In this document: one piece after another, positions 35,817-44,973 of the stretch
How positions within the stretch are numbered: position 1 is the first letter of the stretch
Layout of the letters: each line of letters opens with the position of its first letter
Source of the DNA: an uncultured Lachnospiraceae bacterium
Lineage (GTDB): Bacteria > Bacillota > Clostridia > Lachnospirales > Lachnospiraceae
NCBI GenBank assembly: GCA_947586255.1
Contig: CANPXP010000004.1
Location: forward strand, 40,034-104,033
DNA length: 64,000 nt
Reading direction: 5' to 3'
The notes under the pieces: model-generated
Seen by the model: the letters and a program-made list of their open reading frames with translations, nothing else
The model's database searches: none
What the model was told of the DNA's origin: nothing
Translations under genes and position numbers: made by a program

Positions 35817-37598
35817 TTAATACTGTACTTCCTCCTGTTCGATCGCCTGCCGGATCAGCTCCTCATTCTGCCTTCTGATCTCCGTATCCGGATAGCCCTG
35901 TACCTGCGCCAGCGCGTTTCGCAGAACCGCCTTGCTGAGAGCCAGATCGTAATCCGACAGCAGCGTATCGGCAGCATTCGGATAGATATCCTCGGACGCC
36001 ATAATCGCATTCTCATAATCCTTGATCAATTCCGTATTCTGTATCTCCAGCTTGCTCAGCGGACTCGGGCTGATGGCGTCGAAGTCATCCGGCGAGTATT
36101 TCTGCGGGATATCCAGATACCATGTCCTGGAGTAGAACCACTGGTTCAGCATACTGTCCTTGAACTGTCTGCCGTGTCTCGCGAATATCTCATTTCTGGC
36201 AATACGCAGCTGCGCCAGGCTCAGTCCGTCCAGATCGGCTTCCGTCACCTCTCTCTGAGAGGAAAAATCCAGCATATAATCCCAGTCCATGTAATCTCCG
36301 GCGAAGGCGCCGCTGATGTCCGACTGCGGTACATACTCCTTCGTGTAAGTGCCGGAGAACTCTGTCGAATCGGAAGTGGACAGAACAATATCCCTGAATT
36401 CCTGCTGATTGTCCGTATCCGGCGACGTATAGCGGAACGCATAGTAATCCTGCTGCTCTTCATAGATACTGAGATAGATATCTGTCAGGATGCTCTCCAG
36501 ATCGTTGACGTTGGCTGAGTAATAAGCCCCCGAGCACTCCTCCGCAAGCGACTGCAGCACATCTGCATCATACTCCTCGCCGATGCCGATGATAAAAAGA
36601 GGAATACCCGAATTCTGCGCCATGGTCACCACGTCTTCATAGGTGTAGCTGCTGCCGTTCTCCATGCCGTCCGTAAAACCGATGACGCACTTGGCCCCGG
36701 ACTCAAAATAGGTCTGATAAAGCCCTACATAGAGCGCATCGTACAGCGCCGTCGTGTTCCCCACGTCGATCGCGTCAATCGCAGCCGTCAGCAGTTCTTC
36801 CCTGTTGGTAAACTCCTGCTGCAGATACACGTAGTCGTCGAAGGAGATGACCTCCGCCCTGTCGCCGTGATCCAGATCCATTCTGGCGATCAGCGACTTT
36901 GCCGCATTCTTCGCCTGCTCCATCTTGTTGTAGTCGTCCATGCTGCCGCTGGCATCCAGGACCAGGTCAATACAGCTGTTGTCTTCATTTAAAACCCGAT
37001 AGACTTCCTCCAGTTCAATCTCCGACGCATTTCCCGCTGTGTCGATCTCCTGCACCGTAAAATCCCCGGCGTCCAGATCATCTACCGTATCATTGTTTTC
37101 GTCCACGACGCTGGCGTAGAAGGTGACTTCCGGAAATTTGGAATTATCCACCTGCCGGATATTCAGCGTGACCGGCGTGCGCTCCCCCTGATATACCTCC
37201 TCGGTCTCTTCCTCCTCTTTGGTCTCTTCGCCGCCTTCTTCGCCTTCTTTGTCTTCTTCGCCTTTCCCCGTGCCGGTGATATCGTCCCCCTCATCCGTGT
37301 CAGACTCGCCGGCTCTGCCCGCAAATTCATCGTTCTGGCGGTACACACCGAAGTACCAAGCGGCGCCGCCGCCCAGCCCGCACAGAAGAACCAATAAGAT
37401 GATAAGCAGGGTAAGCAGCCCTCTGCCCCGATGCGGTCTCTGCTGCGGTTCGCCCGCCGCAGGCAGATCGCCGCCAGACGCCGGCGCATCATTCTGAAAA
37501 CTTTCGTGCGCGCTGCCCTTTCCCGATACCGCCGCGCCGCATTTCGGACAAAACTTCGCACCGTCACGCAGCTCGGCGCCACATTTTACACAAAACAT
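35817..37598 (-). CDS. Zinc-ribbon membrane protein with VWA and YARHG domains
   Basis: A 593-residue protein. Cys4 ribbon [19 protein letters not shown], transmembrane helix (about residues 62-86), acidic Glu/Lys linker (95-140), VWA domain (about 150-385) with an intact MIDAS motif [11 protein letters not shown] and the later Thr/Asp sites in NTTALYDAL and [10 protein letters not shown], then a YARHG domain (about 455-540; [14 protein letters not shown]). VWA domains bind protein partners through a metal; YARHG domains occur outside the cell, often in wall proteins. A role in assembling the outside part of the complex is likely. Confidence 0.9.
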   Translation of the reverse strand: MFCVKCGAELRDGAKFCPKCGAAVSGKGSAHESFQNDAPASGGDLPAAGEPQQRPHRGRGLLTLLIILLVLLCGLGGGAAWYFGVYRQNDEFAGRAGESDTDEGDDITGTGKGEEDKEGEEGGEETKEEEETEEVYQGERTPVTLNIRQVDNSKFPEVTFYASVVDENNDTVDDLDAGDFTVQEIDTAGNASEIELEEVYRVLNEDNSCIDLVLDASGSMDDYNKMEQAKNAAKSLIARMDLDHGDRAEVISFDDYVYLQQEFTNREELLTAAIDAIDVGNTTALYDALYVGLYQTYFESGAKCVIGFTDGMENGSSYTYEDVVTMAQNSGIPLFIIGIGEEYDADVLQSLAEECSGAYYSANVNDLESILTDIYLSIYEEQQDYYAFRYTSPDTDNQQEFRDIVLSTSDSTEFSGTYTKEYVPQSDISGAFAGDYMDWDYMLDFSSQREVTEADLDGLSLAQLRIARNEIFARHGRQFKDSMLNQWFYSRTWYLDIPQKYSPDDFDAISPSPLSKLEIQNTELIKDYENAIMASEDIYPNAADTLLSDYDLALSKAVLRNALAQVQGYPDTEIRRQNEELIRQAIEQEEVQY

Positions 37599-37667
37599 AA
37601 TCCGATCCCCCTCACGCTGATCCTGTCTGTTGTTCGCTGTCTAATAGCGCGTCGCCGGCGCTTCTGC

Positions 37668-37715
37668 TTCTGTCTCCGCCGCCGCGTCCGCTTCTGTCTC
37701 CGCCGCCGCGTCCGC
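37668..37715 (-). repeat. Two 24-bp tandem units coding for an Ala/Glu-rich tail
   Basis: GCGGACGCGGCGGCGGAGAC plus AGAA occurs twice in direct tandem. It reads as ADAAAETE in the frame reached only after a +1 change at the G8 tract, which supports that this stretch is coding. Confidence 0.75.
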
Positions 37716-37756
37716 CGCCGGTGCAGCCATCTCCTCCGCCTGTGCGGCATACCGCC

Positions 37757-40105
37757 TTATCGGGTCATTCCCCCCCCATCCTGACCGCCGCGGATAAAGA
37801 ACGAGCTCACATCGCTGTCAATCGTGATCACATCACGGCCGTCATACAGCTGCAGATCTCCGCGCCTCTTGGCGCTGCTCCTGGTTCTGGTGTAATCCGT
37901 GAGGAAGACAGTCTTGTCACCGTCAAACATCGCATAGCGGGCGTTGGCGACATCATCAGCGATCTTCTCCGCCTTGCCGTTCCGGTACAGCTTCAGTGTC
38001 CCCTCATCGCCATCTTTACTGATATCCGTCAGATACAGCACCATGCCGTCTTCCCATCTGATCGAACCGTCGTACACATCGCTGTCGATCCTGCTTCCGC
38101 CGCAGTACAGATCCCCATCCTCATTCAGATAGTAAATACCATCCTCCTGCACCGTCTCAACAGATACGGCATCATCACAGATCCGCTCCGTTCCCTGATC
38201 CAGTGCGTTGTAATCCAGCGTATAAATCTCCATGGCGCCATCCGACCCGTACACCAGATACAGCGCATGCGGTTTCTCGCTCGCATAAATACTCGGCTCG
38301 TAGTAATCACCGATATCGGATTTGTCAATGCCGATGTCCTCAACCTCAACGGCATTCCCATCCTTCACGCAGAACAGGCTCATGCTTTCACGCAGGTTAT
38401 TCCGCAATGCCTGATACCAGGACACCTCCGAGTCGTTCTCCTCCAGCTCCATGAGTCTGGACAGCTTAATCTTATCCGCTTTTTCTATGTCATACAGCCA
38501 GTAGCACATCAGCGCCGTATGCTCCGTCTGCACCTGGGTGCTGCTCTCGATCGACGCCTCCACGATCATATTTGACTCTCCCTTTTTTGCATCATAGTAG
38601 TACAGCTCTTCCGCGCTGTCACTGATGATGTCGTTCTTTGCGTCTTCCCTGATCCGGTCTCTGTCCCGCTTCTCGTTATAGCTGTCCATCGCCTCATAGT
38701 ACGCGTCGCTTGTCTTGGTGCGGACACCGAAATAGGGATCGCTCACCTGTTCCCTGTAATCATCCTCGTCAGGCTCCTCCATATCCTGATCTTCCGGAAA
38801 ATCATCCTCGATGAGATCATAGAGAGACGTCTCCTCGGCGTCACCCTCTTTGGTGTAGTAGATCTTGGCGCTGCTGTCGATGTCATACACCATGACATCC
38901 ATCACATCTTTGGCGATCTGCTCCTCCTCTTTGTCCTGCATAATATAGAGATGATCATCCTTGCCGTAGACGTAAGTCTTTAAATCCGCCGAATGCGCAT
39001 AGAGACGCTCAATGTCGGATTCCAGTTCGTCCTTGTCTTCACCTATCCTGCATCCGCGGATATACAGATCGCTGCTGCCTTCCGCATTCGCGGCGCGCCA
39101 TGCCACGTTCTTTCCGTCCTCGGACACATACCATTCAGATACGTCGTTGTCGATCATCTCCTCCTCCCCGCCGTCGTATAGATATATTTTGCGGTTAACG
39201 CTGTCCTTAAAATAAATCAGCTTATCATCGTCGATGAGCTCATACGACAGCACATCGGAAGCGATCTCTTCTTCCTCCGCCTTTTTGCTGCCCAGCTTCT
39301 TCCTGTACAGGTCATAGGTCCCGTCCGACGCCAGCCTGTGCGGATAGAATACATATTTGCCGTCGGGAGAAATCGAAACGTTGGCGCTGTAAGACCCGCT
39401 CCCGTCAGCGTCGTCAAAGCACCGATCCTCGATCACACGCGCCTCCCATTTCCTGCCGGCCGCCGTATTGAGTTCGTCGTCCTTGAGATAGAACAGATAT
39501 TCCTCGCTGTCTCCCCCGAGACTGCCGAAGAGTTTCGGGAGCAGGATAATGCACGCCGCGATCACCGCCGCGGCTGCGGCCAGCGCGATTGCCAGCTTCG
39601 CTATCTTCTTTCCCTGTTTTCCTCTGTTCGGTCTGCCGCCCGACATGGCCTTGTCCGCGTTGCCGAAGAACATCCCGCAGGACTGGCAGAACAGATCGTT
39701 GATGCCGTTTTGGGCGCCGCAGTTCGGGCAGAACTTGATCTGCGGCGTCTCGGCCGCCGGCACCATCCTCGCCTCGTGCTCCTCCACTACGCCCGTGGAA
39801 GAAATCTCTATCGCCTCCACTCTGGAGCCGTCATCCGCGGAACTTCCCGTCTCTTCCGGCGCGGTTTCCTCTCCCGCCGCTTCGGAAATCTCCGACGTCT
39901 CTTCTTCTACGGTCGCCGTCTCTTCCTCCGCGGCTCGTTCCGGCACGGTCTGCTGTGACTGCTGCTCTTCATCCGTCACAAGCACGGTCCTGTACTCGTC
40001 GTCATCCTCCCTGGCAGTCGTGTTCATGCCGCTCATGGGAGCGCCGCAGTTCGGGCAGAACGCCGACCCTTCCCCTACCAGTGCACCACATTTTTCGCAA
40101 TACAT
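37757..40105 (-). CDS. Double zinc-ribbon membrane protein with TolB/WD-like sensor domain; 3' end at a G8 tract
   Basis: A 782-residue protein as written. Ribbon 1 (CEKCGALVGEGSAFCPNCG) is at the N-terminus, an acidic Glu/Thr linker follows, ribbon 2 (FCPNCGAQNGINDLFCQSCG) at about residues 123-142 and a transmembrane helix at 168-192. The outside part (about 200-775) consists of repeated beta units such as SISPDGKYVFYP and VSEWYVSEDGKNVAWR, like a TolB/DPP-type propeller. The ORF ends QDGGGMTR at eight consecutive G. With one more G the frame continues for 42 codons to TAG 37641 as an Ala/Glu-rich tail with two copies of a 24-bp unit (37668-37715). Either the tail is phase-variable or an indel is present. 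The next gene then follows 42 bp later, as elsewhere in the operon. Confidence 0.82.
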   Translation of the reverse strand: MYCEKCGALVGEGSAFCPNCGAPMSGMNTTAREDDDEYRTVLVTDEEQQSQQTVPERAAEEETATVEEETSEISEAAGEETAPEETGSSADDGSRVEAIEISSTGVVEEHEARMVPAAETPQIKFCPNCGAQNGINDLFCQSCGMFFGNADKAMSGGRPNRGKQGKKIAKLAIALAAAAAVIAACIILLPKLFGSLGGDSEEYLFYLKDDELNTAAGRKWEARVIEDRCFDDADGSGSYSANVSISPDGKYVFYPHRLASDGTYDLYRKKLGSKKAEEEEIASDVLSYELIDDDKLIYFKDSVNRKIYLYDGGEEEMIDNDVSEWYVSEDGKNVAWRAANAEGSSDLYIRGCRIGEDKDELESDIERLYAHSADLKTYVYGKDDHLYIMQDKEEEQIAKDVMDVMVYDIDSSAKIYYTKEGDAEETSLYDLIEDDFPEDQDMEEPDEDDYREQVSDPYFGVRTKTSDAYYEAMDSYNEKRDRDRIREDAKNDIISDSAEELYYYDAKKGESNMIVEASIESSTQVQTEHTALMCYWLYDIEKADKIKLSRLMELEENDSEVSWYQALRNNLRESMSLFCVKDGNAVEVEDIGIDKSDIGDYYEPSIYASEKPHALYLVYGSDGAMEIYTLDYNALDQGTERICDDAVSVETVQEDGIYYLNEDGDLYCGGSRIDSDVYDGSIRWEDGMVLYLTDISKDGDEGTLKLYRNGKAEKIADDVANARYAMFDGDKTVFLTDYTRTRSSAKRRGDLQLYDGRDVITIDSDVSSFFIRGGQDGGGMTR
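37770..37777 (-). repeat. G8 homopolymer at the 3' end of the WD/TolB-like gene
   Basis: Eight G on the coding strand, C8 on the plus strand. Slippage by one base changes the last residues from MTR-stop to a 42-residue tail. Confidence 0.85.
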
Positions 40106-40139
40106 ATACTCTCCTCCTCGTATTTATGGTTAATGCCCC

Positions 40140-41654
40140 TTACAGGCCCAGCGTATCTAAGATACCCTGAAAGAAATCTGCATATCTCTCCAGCGCCGTA
40201 TTGTTCTGTGAAGCGCCCGTGAGACGGAACGTATCGTCCGCGTAGACTTCAAATTCCAAAGCAAAAGGCGCGCCGTCCCGCTCTCCCTCATAGTACACAT
40301 ATTTCTGTGCGGCAGCGCTGTCCTCATAGGTATACCAGCTTCCCTCCGTCTCAGAGTACCTGTCGAGAATCTCTCCGACTGTATACCCCTGTGCCGCATT
40401 GTTTAACTTGCCGTCCCTGACGATAGCGATATCGCTCTGTGCAGACGCGTCCGCCGCACCCGCGCGCATCTGCCGATATGCCTGCGCGCCCGCATCGGCC
40501 TCATTCGTTTCGCCCGCCGCAGCGAATCCGTTCCGCACCCGCGCGCCGAAATCCCGAAGCGTATCACGCTTGACCCACGCCGCCGCCAGTGCAATCAACA
40601 GCACCAGCACAATGATCAGCCGGATCAGCAGTCTGTTAATACTCTGGTATCTCCTGCTCCTCTTTTCGGTTTTCAGATCCTGTCTGCTGATATAGATATC
40701 ATGGTACAGTTCCTCGACCGTCTGCTGCCTGTGTTCAGGCATAACTGACAGACCCTTTTGGATGGCCGTCCGGATATTGGCCGGCACCTTCTTGACCCGT
40801 GCGCCGACCGGCTCCAGGCGATCCTCCCTGATCCGCTCAATGGCTTCGGGGGGCACCTTGCCTGTCAACATCCGATACATCGTCGCACACAGGCTGTAGA
40901 CATCGGTCCATGTCCCCTGATTGCCGTTGGCGGAGTACTGCTCTATCGGCGCATAGCCGTGCTTGAGTACCACCGTCATGCTTTTATCGGACTGCAGGTC
41001 GTAATAGCGGGCGGAGCCAAAATCGATCAGCTTGACCTGATCGTCCGCCGAGACCATCAGATTGTCCGGGCTGATATCGCGGTGAAGCATCTTCTCCTTG
41101 TGGACAATCGCTAACGACTCCATCACCGGCTTCATCAGTTTCAAGGTCTCGTCCAGGGAAAGCGTACCGCCCTTTTGCCGCAGGTATTCCTTCAGCGTAA
41201 TGCCGTCGATATACTCCATCACAATGTAGGCTGTTTTGTTTTCATAAAAAAAATCCTTGACGGAGACAATACCCGGAAGATGAAAGAACTTAGACAATAC
41301 GGACGCTTCCCGCACGAAACGCTCCATACCGGCATGAAATTCAGCCTCAAGAGACTGCGTGAGCAGGTATAACTGCGTATCGTTGCGTTCTGTCGTGTCA
41401 CGTTTGATCAGATTGGCCGGATAAAATTCTTTGATCGCTATTTTAGTCTGCATGTTATTGTCCCATGCAAGATAGGTAATCCCGAAGCCGCCTTCTCCCA
41501 GCGTTTTACCCAGCGTATATTTTTGATTCAGTACCGTGCCCGGCTTCAAAATATGCGGTTCAACCGCAGCTGCGTGCACGGGATAGCCGCAATGCGGACA
41601 CACGGCCGGATTTCCCTCTAACGGCGCAAAACATCCATAACATACAGGCTGCAT
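40140..41654 (-). CDS. Membrane Ser/Thr protein kinase with N-terminal zinc ribbon
   Basis: A 504-residue Hanks-type kinase. A short Cys4 ribbon (CYGCFAPLEGNPAVCPHCG) precedes the kinase domain (about residues 40-320): glycine loop LGEGGFGITY, Lys in IAIKEFYP, HRD loop MLHRDISPDNL, DFG in LIDFGSARY. A transmembrane helix at about 343-362 (LIIVLVLLIALAAAWV) is followed by an outside domain of about 140 residues without PASTA repeats. All catalytic residues are present, so it is likely active. It is the only kinase in the operon and the expected modifier of the double-FHA ATPase. The mycobacterial PknF/Rv1747 pair is the closest known analogue of this arrangement. Confidence 0.93.
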   Translation of the reverse strand: MQPVCYGCFAPLEGNPAVCPHCGYPVHAAAVEPHILKPGTVLNQKYTLGKTLGEGGFGITYLAWDNNMQTKIAIKEFYPANLIKRDTTERNDTQLYLLTQSLEAEFHAGMERFVREASVLSKFFHLPGIVSVKDFFYENKTAYIVMEYIDGITLKEYLRQKGGTLSLDETLKLMKPVMESLAIVHKEKMLHRDISPDNLMVSADDQVKLIDFGSARYYDLQSDKSMTVVLKHGYAPIEQYSANGNQGTWTDVYSLCATMYRMLTGKVPPEAIERIREDRLEPVGARVKKVPANIRTAIQKGLSVMPEHRQQTVEELYHDIYISRQDLKTEKRSRRYQSINRLLIRLIIVLVLLIALAAAWVKRDTLRDFGARVRNGFAAAGETNEADAGAQAYRQMRAGAADASAQSDIAIVRDGKLNNAAQGYTVGEILDRYSETEGSWYTYEDSAAAQKYVYYEGERDGAPFALEFEVYADDTFRLTGASQNNTALERYADFFQGILDTLGL

Positions 41655-41669
41655 CTTTCTTCTCCCCTG

Positions 41670-42110
41670 CTATTCTATTCTGGCGCCGCATTTAATACAG
41701 AATCGGCTCCCCGCCGCAAGCTCCGTCCCACACTTCGCACAGCGCACGGAAGCGGGCTGCCTGACCTGCGCCCCGCAGGAAGGACAGAACGCGCTCCCTC
41801 TGGGCACCTCGGTTCCGCACTGGTCACATATCACAATCCCCTTGATCTGGTACAGACCTTCCTTCAGATTGTCGAGTATACCGTCAACCAGATCGATCTG
41901 TTCCATCAGTTCATCAAAGTTTCCCTCTGTTCCGTTCTTATGCGCCTGGTAGTACGCCTCGCCAAGCTGCATGATATACTCGTCCCTGCGCGCCTTGTTC
42001 TTGGCTATCTCACCGGACAGCTTAGTCTGCTCCGATATGTCTTTCGCTTTCTGAGAAATAGAATTTCCCGCCTCTGTCACGCCGCTGCTGATCTTGTCAA
42101 TAAAAGACAT
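41670..42110 (-). CDS. Soluble coiled-coil protein with C-terminal double zinc ribbon
   Basis: A 146-residue protein and first gene of the operon. The N-terminal half is helical (SFIDKISSGVTEAGNSISQ, then KAKDISEQTKLSGEIAKNK), like other YvbF/zinc-ribbon small proteins; the C-terminal half has two Cys4 ribbons (CDQCG/CPSCG and CAKCG/CIKCG). No membrane segment. ATG 42110 is used, with AGGTGGG upstream; the track adds 8 codons. It may act as a scaffold that joins the ribbon-bearing membrane proteins, by analogy only. Confidence 0.85.
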   Translation of the reverse strand: MSFIDKISSGVTEAGNSISQKAKDISEQTKLSGEIAKNKARRDEYIMQLGEAYYQAHKNGTEGNFDELMEQIDLVDGILDNLKEGLYQIKGIVICDQCGTEVPRGSAFCPSCGAQVRQPASVRCAKCGTELAAGSRFCIKCGARIE

Positions 42111-42193
42111 AGTCCCACCTATCCGTGCGTCCAAACTGCACTCATCCGTCTGTAAGAGTCAACAAAATCTCCCTGTCAGACTGCTCCTCATAG

Positions 42194-42224
42194 ATTGTAC
42201 CCCCCCCCCGACTGTTTTTGTCAA
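42194..42224 (-). promoter_or_regulatory. Promoter with G10 tract in its spacer (putative phase-variable)
   Basis: Minus strand TTGACA (42219-42224), a 19-bp spacer ending in ten G (42200-42209), then TACAAT (42194-42199). Loss of two G would give the optimal 17 bp. It is the only clear promoter before the eight-gene operon, 84 nt upstream of ATG 42110. Confidence 0.75.
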
Positions 42225-42229
42225 TAGTA

Positions 42230-42257
42230 TTGCATTTACGACATTTTCCGCTATACT
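42230..42257 (+). promoter_or_regulatory. Divergent plus-strand promoter
   Basis: TTGCAT, 16-bp spacer, TATACT, starting 5 bp from the -35 of the minus-strand promoter. The transcript would carry a G7 run (42281-42287), a CCGGCG/CGCCGG hairpin (42297-42311) and run antisense into the truA 3' end. The 42111-42410 gap holds no convincing gene; a 29-codon GTG ORF begins in the G7 run. Confidence 0.4.
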
Positions 42258-42410
42258 ATCTCTCAGGCAGTATCGCATCAGGGGGGGTGAAGGATACCGG
42301 CGCAGCGCCGGCCACTGGCACAGGAGAGAAAAATAGGAAAAGGGTGGGAGAAGAACGACAGAATGTCGAAAATTAGGATAGGATAGATTCGGGCCAGCGC
42401 GTCGATCCCG

Positions 42411-43238
42411 TCACAGGAACGCAATCCCTATCAGCGTCAGCCCGCAGGCTGGCGCGGTGGGCCCTGCCGCCCGTCTGTCCCTCGCCTCCAGAATATTTCT
42501 GATCTGCTCCGGCGGGATATGGCCACGCCCTGCTTCCATCAGCGTTCCCGCGATGATGCGCACCATATTATAGAGGAAACCGTTACCTGACACTTGTATC
42601 ACAATTTCTTGACCGATATGGTTAATTTTCTCGCTCTGAAAACCGGCCGATCCGACGCCGTCTGCGGGCGTCTCCGGCGCGCCTGCCTCGCTGCCCGAAT
42701 AACCGTCCGCAAACACCCGGATCGAATCGATCCGGCGCACGGTCGTCTCCGCCTGGCTGTCCGCACTGCAGAAACTCTTAAAGTCATGTTCGCCCGTCAG
42801 ATACGCAGCCGCCCGCCGCATCAGGGCGACATCCATCGGCACGTAGGTGTAGTGGGCGTACAGCCTCTTGGTCGGCAGCGGAAAGGGCGCGCAGTAGATG
42901 CGGTACTCATAGGTCTTGCGGCTCGCGCAGTGCCGCGGGTGAAAATCCGGGGCCACCTCCTCCGACTTCTGAATACGGATATCCTCCGGAAGGCTCCGGT
43001 TCAGCGCGTAGGCGAGCTTGTCCGCCGGGATCCGGCTTTCCGTGTCGAAGACCGCCACGTTGCCCAGCGCGTGGACGCCCGCGTCGGTGCGGCTCGCGCC
43101 GGTCACCTCGATTTTTTCTCCCAAAAGCTCAGAAAGGCATCTGTTCAGGATGCCCTCTATCGTCTCTCCGTTCGGTTGTACCTGCCACCCGTGATAGCGC
43201 GTGCCGTCATAGGCGACCGTCAGCATAACTCTTTTCAT
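42411..43238 (-). CDS. truA: tRNA pseudouridine(38-40) synthase
   Basis: A 275-residue TruA that isomerises uridines 38-40 in the anticodon arm of tRNA. The catalytic Asp lies in GASRTDAGVHALGNVAVF; other motifs are MLTVAYDGTRYHGWQ at the start and NGFLYNMVRIIAGTL near the end. An insert of low complexity (EAGAPETPADGVGS, about residue 195) is not usual. It follows ecfT by 22 bp and closes that operon. Confidence 0.95.
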   Translation of the reverse strand: MKRVMLTVAYDGTRYHGWQVQPNGETIEGILNRCLSELLGEKIEVTGASRTDAGVHALGNVAVFDTESRIPADKLAYALNRSLPEDIRIQKSEEVAPDFHPRHCASRKTYEYRIYCAPFPLPTKRLYAHYTYVPMDVALMRRAAAYLTGEHDFKSFCSADSQAETTVRRIDSIRVFADGYSGSEAGAPETPADGVGSAGFQSEKINHIGQEIVIQVSGNGFLYNMVRIIAGTLMEAGRGHIPPEQIRNILEARDRRAAGPTAPACGLTLIGIAFL

Positions 43239-43260
43239 TTCCGTCCCCGTTCAGCCCAAT

Positions 43261-44061
43261 CTATAAATAGATCCTGATCGCGATACACAGCGCAAAGTAT
43301 GCCGCCAGTACACCGTAGGCGATGCGGTCCCGCGACGCATACTTGAGCGGCTTCATCTTCGTCCTGTGCTCTCCGCCCCGATAGCACCGCGCCTCCATCG
43401 CCATCGCGAGATCGTTCGCCCGCCGGAACGCGGAGATGAAGAGCGGCACAAGTAACGGCACCATCGCTTTCGCCTTCTTTATGAGATTGCCGCTCTCAAA
43501 ATCCGCGCCTCTGGCGATCTGCGCCTTCATGATCTTGTCCGTCTCCTCCAGCAGAATCGGGATAAACCTGAGAGCGATCGACATCATCATCGCCACCTCA
43601 TGCACCGGCACCCTGAAAATTTTTAACGGCCTCATCAGCTTCTCCATGCCGTCGGTCAGGCTGTTCGGCGTGGTGGTCAGCGTCATCACGGAGGACCCGA
43701 CAATCAGAAATGACAGGCGCACCGCCATCATCACCGCCAGCTGCAGCCCTTCTCTCGTGATCCGCAGCTTCCACAGGCTCACCAGCGTCTCGCCCGGCGT
43801 CAGGAACAGATTGAACACCACCGTGATCAGCAGGATGAAGACGATCGCCTTCATGCCTTTTACCATATATTTGAAGGGCACGTTCGACAGCCTGATCATG
43901 ACGGCCAGAAAAACCGCCGCAGCCACATAGCCCACCCAGCTTTTTACCACAAAGAGCGACACAATAAAGCAGATCGTCGCCACCAGCTTTACGCGCGGGT
44001 CCAGTTTATGGATGACGGAGTCCGTCTGATAATACTGGCCCAATGTAATATCCCGTAACAT
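43261..44061 (-). CDS. ecfT: ECF transporter transmembrane subunit EcfT
   Basis: A 266-residue integral membrane protein of the energy-coupling factor module. Five to six helices; the coupling helices carry the Ala-Arg-Gly motifs (AQIARGADFESG and MEARCYRGGEHRT) that touch the ATPases. It links EcfA1/A2 to separate vitamin-binding S-components, none of which is encoded here, so this is a shared (group II) module. Confidence 0.94.
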   Translation of the reverse strand: MLRDITLGQYYQTDSVIHKLDPRVKLVATICFIVSLFVVKSWVGYVAAAVFLAVMIRLSNVPFKYMVKGMKAIVFILLITVVFNLFLTPGETLVSLWKLRITREGLQLAVMMAVRLSFLIVGSSVMTLTTTPNSLTDGMEKLMRPLKIFRVPVHEVAMMMSIALRFIPILLEETDKIMKAQIARGADFESGNLIKKAKAMVPLLVPLFISAFRRANDLAMAMEARCYRGGEHRTKMKPLKYASRDRIAYGVLAAYFALCIAIRIYL

Positions 44062-44064
44062 AGC

Positions 44065-44916
44065 TTATTCCTTTCCCAGCGCCTTCAGGATCTCTCCCTT
44101 CGCCTCCCTGATGGTCGTCGCGTCCGTCCCGACCGGCATTCCGCTCTCGTGAAGCGCCTGCATGATATAAGTGACCTGCGGCGCGGCAAGTCCGACCTGC
44201 TCCAGCTCGCGGTAGTGGGCGAACACTTCCTTCGGCGCGCCGTCGTACATCACGCTGCCCCGGTTCATCACAATGATGCGCTCCACATACTTCGCCACAT
44301 CCTCCATGCTGTGGGACACGAGGATGACGGTGATGCCGGTCTCCTCCTTCAGCTTTGCAATCTGATCGAGGATCTCATCCCTTCCCTTGGGGTCCAGACC
44401 GGCAGTCGGCTCATCCAGGACGAGCACGTCGGGCTTCATGGCCAGCACGCCGGCGATCGCCACCCGCCGCTTCTGTCCGCCGGACAAGTCGAAGGGCGAC
44501 TGGTAGAAATACGCGTCCTCCAATCCTACCTGCTTCAGCGCCGCATAGGCGCGCAGCTCCGTCTCCTGCCTGGACAGGCCCAGATTCTTCGGGCCGAAAC
44601 ACACATCGGAGAACACGTCGATCTCGAAGAGCTGATGTTCCGGATACTGGAAAACCAGTCCGACTTTGCTGCGCAGCTTCTTCTTGTCATAATCCGCGGC
44701 ATGAATGTCCTCGCCGTTATAGTATATATTGCCCCCGGTAGGCCTGAGCAGTCCGTTCAGATGCTGTACCAGCGTGGATTTGCCGGAGCCCGTATGCCCG
44801 ATCAGCCCGATAAACTGTCCGTCGGGGATCACCAGATTGATATCCTTCAGCGCGTGCACCGCCAGCGCCGTGTCGCCGCCGTACACATAATTCACATGAT
44901 CCAGTATGATCGACAT
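44065..44916 (-). CDS. ecfA2: ECF transporter ATPase EcfA2
   Basis: A 283-residue ATPase: Walker A GHTGSGKST, Q-loop VFQYPEHQLFE, signature DLSGGQKRRVAIAGVL, Walker B VLVLDEPTAGLDP, switch His in VSHSMEDV. The FGPKNLGLS stretch is typical of the A2 type. It stands between ecfA1 and ecfT; the 57-bp gap to ecfA1 contains a small AATGACA/TGTCATT hairpin. Confidence 0.94.
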   Translation of the reverse strand: MSIILDHVNYVYGGDTALAVHALKDINLVIPDGQFIGLIGHTGSGKSTLVQHLNGLLRPTGGNIYYNGEDIHAADYDKKKLRSKVGLVFQYPEHQLFEIDVFSDVCFGPKNLGLSRQETELRAYAALKQVGLEDAYFYQSPFDLSGGQKRRVAIAGVLAMKPDVLVLDEPTAGLDPKGRDEILDQIAKLKEETGITVILVSHSMEDVAKYVERIIVMNRGSVMYDGAPKEVFAHYRELEQVGLAAPQVTYIMQALHESGMPVGTDATTIREAKGEILKALGKE

Positions 44917-44973
44917 GATACCATTGATACCCTTTCTCTCGCTTTGCCGGTTCTAATGACATGTGTGTCATTT

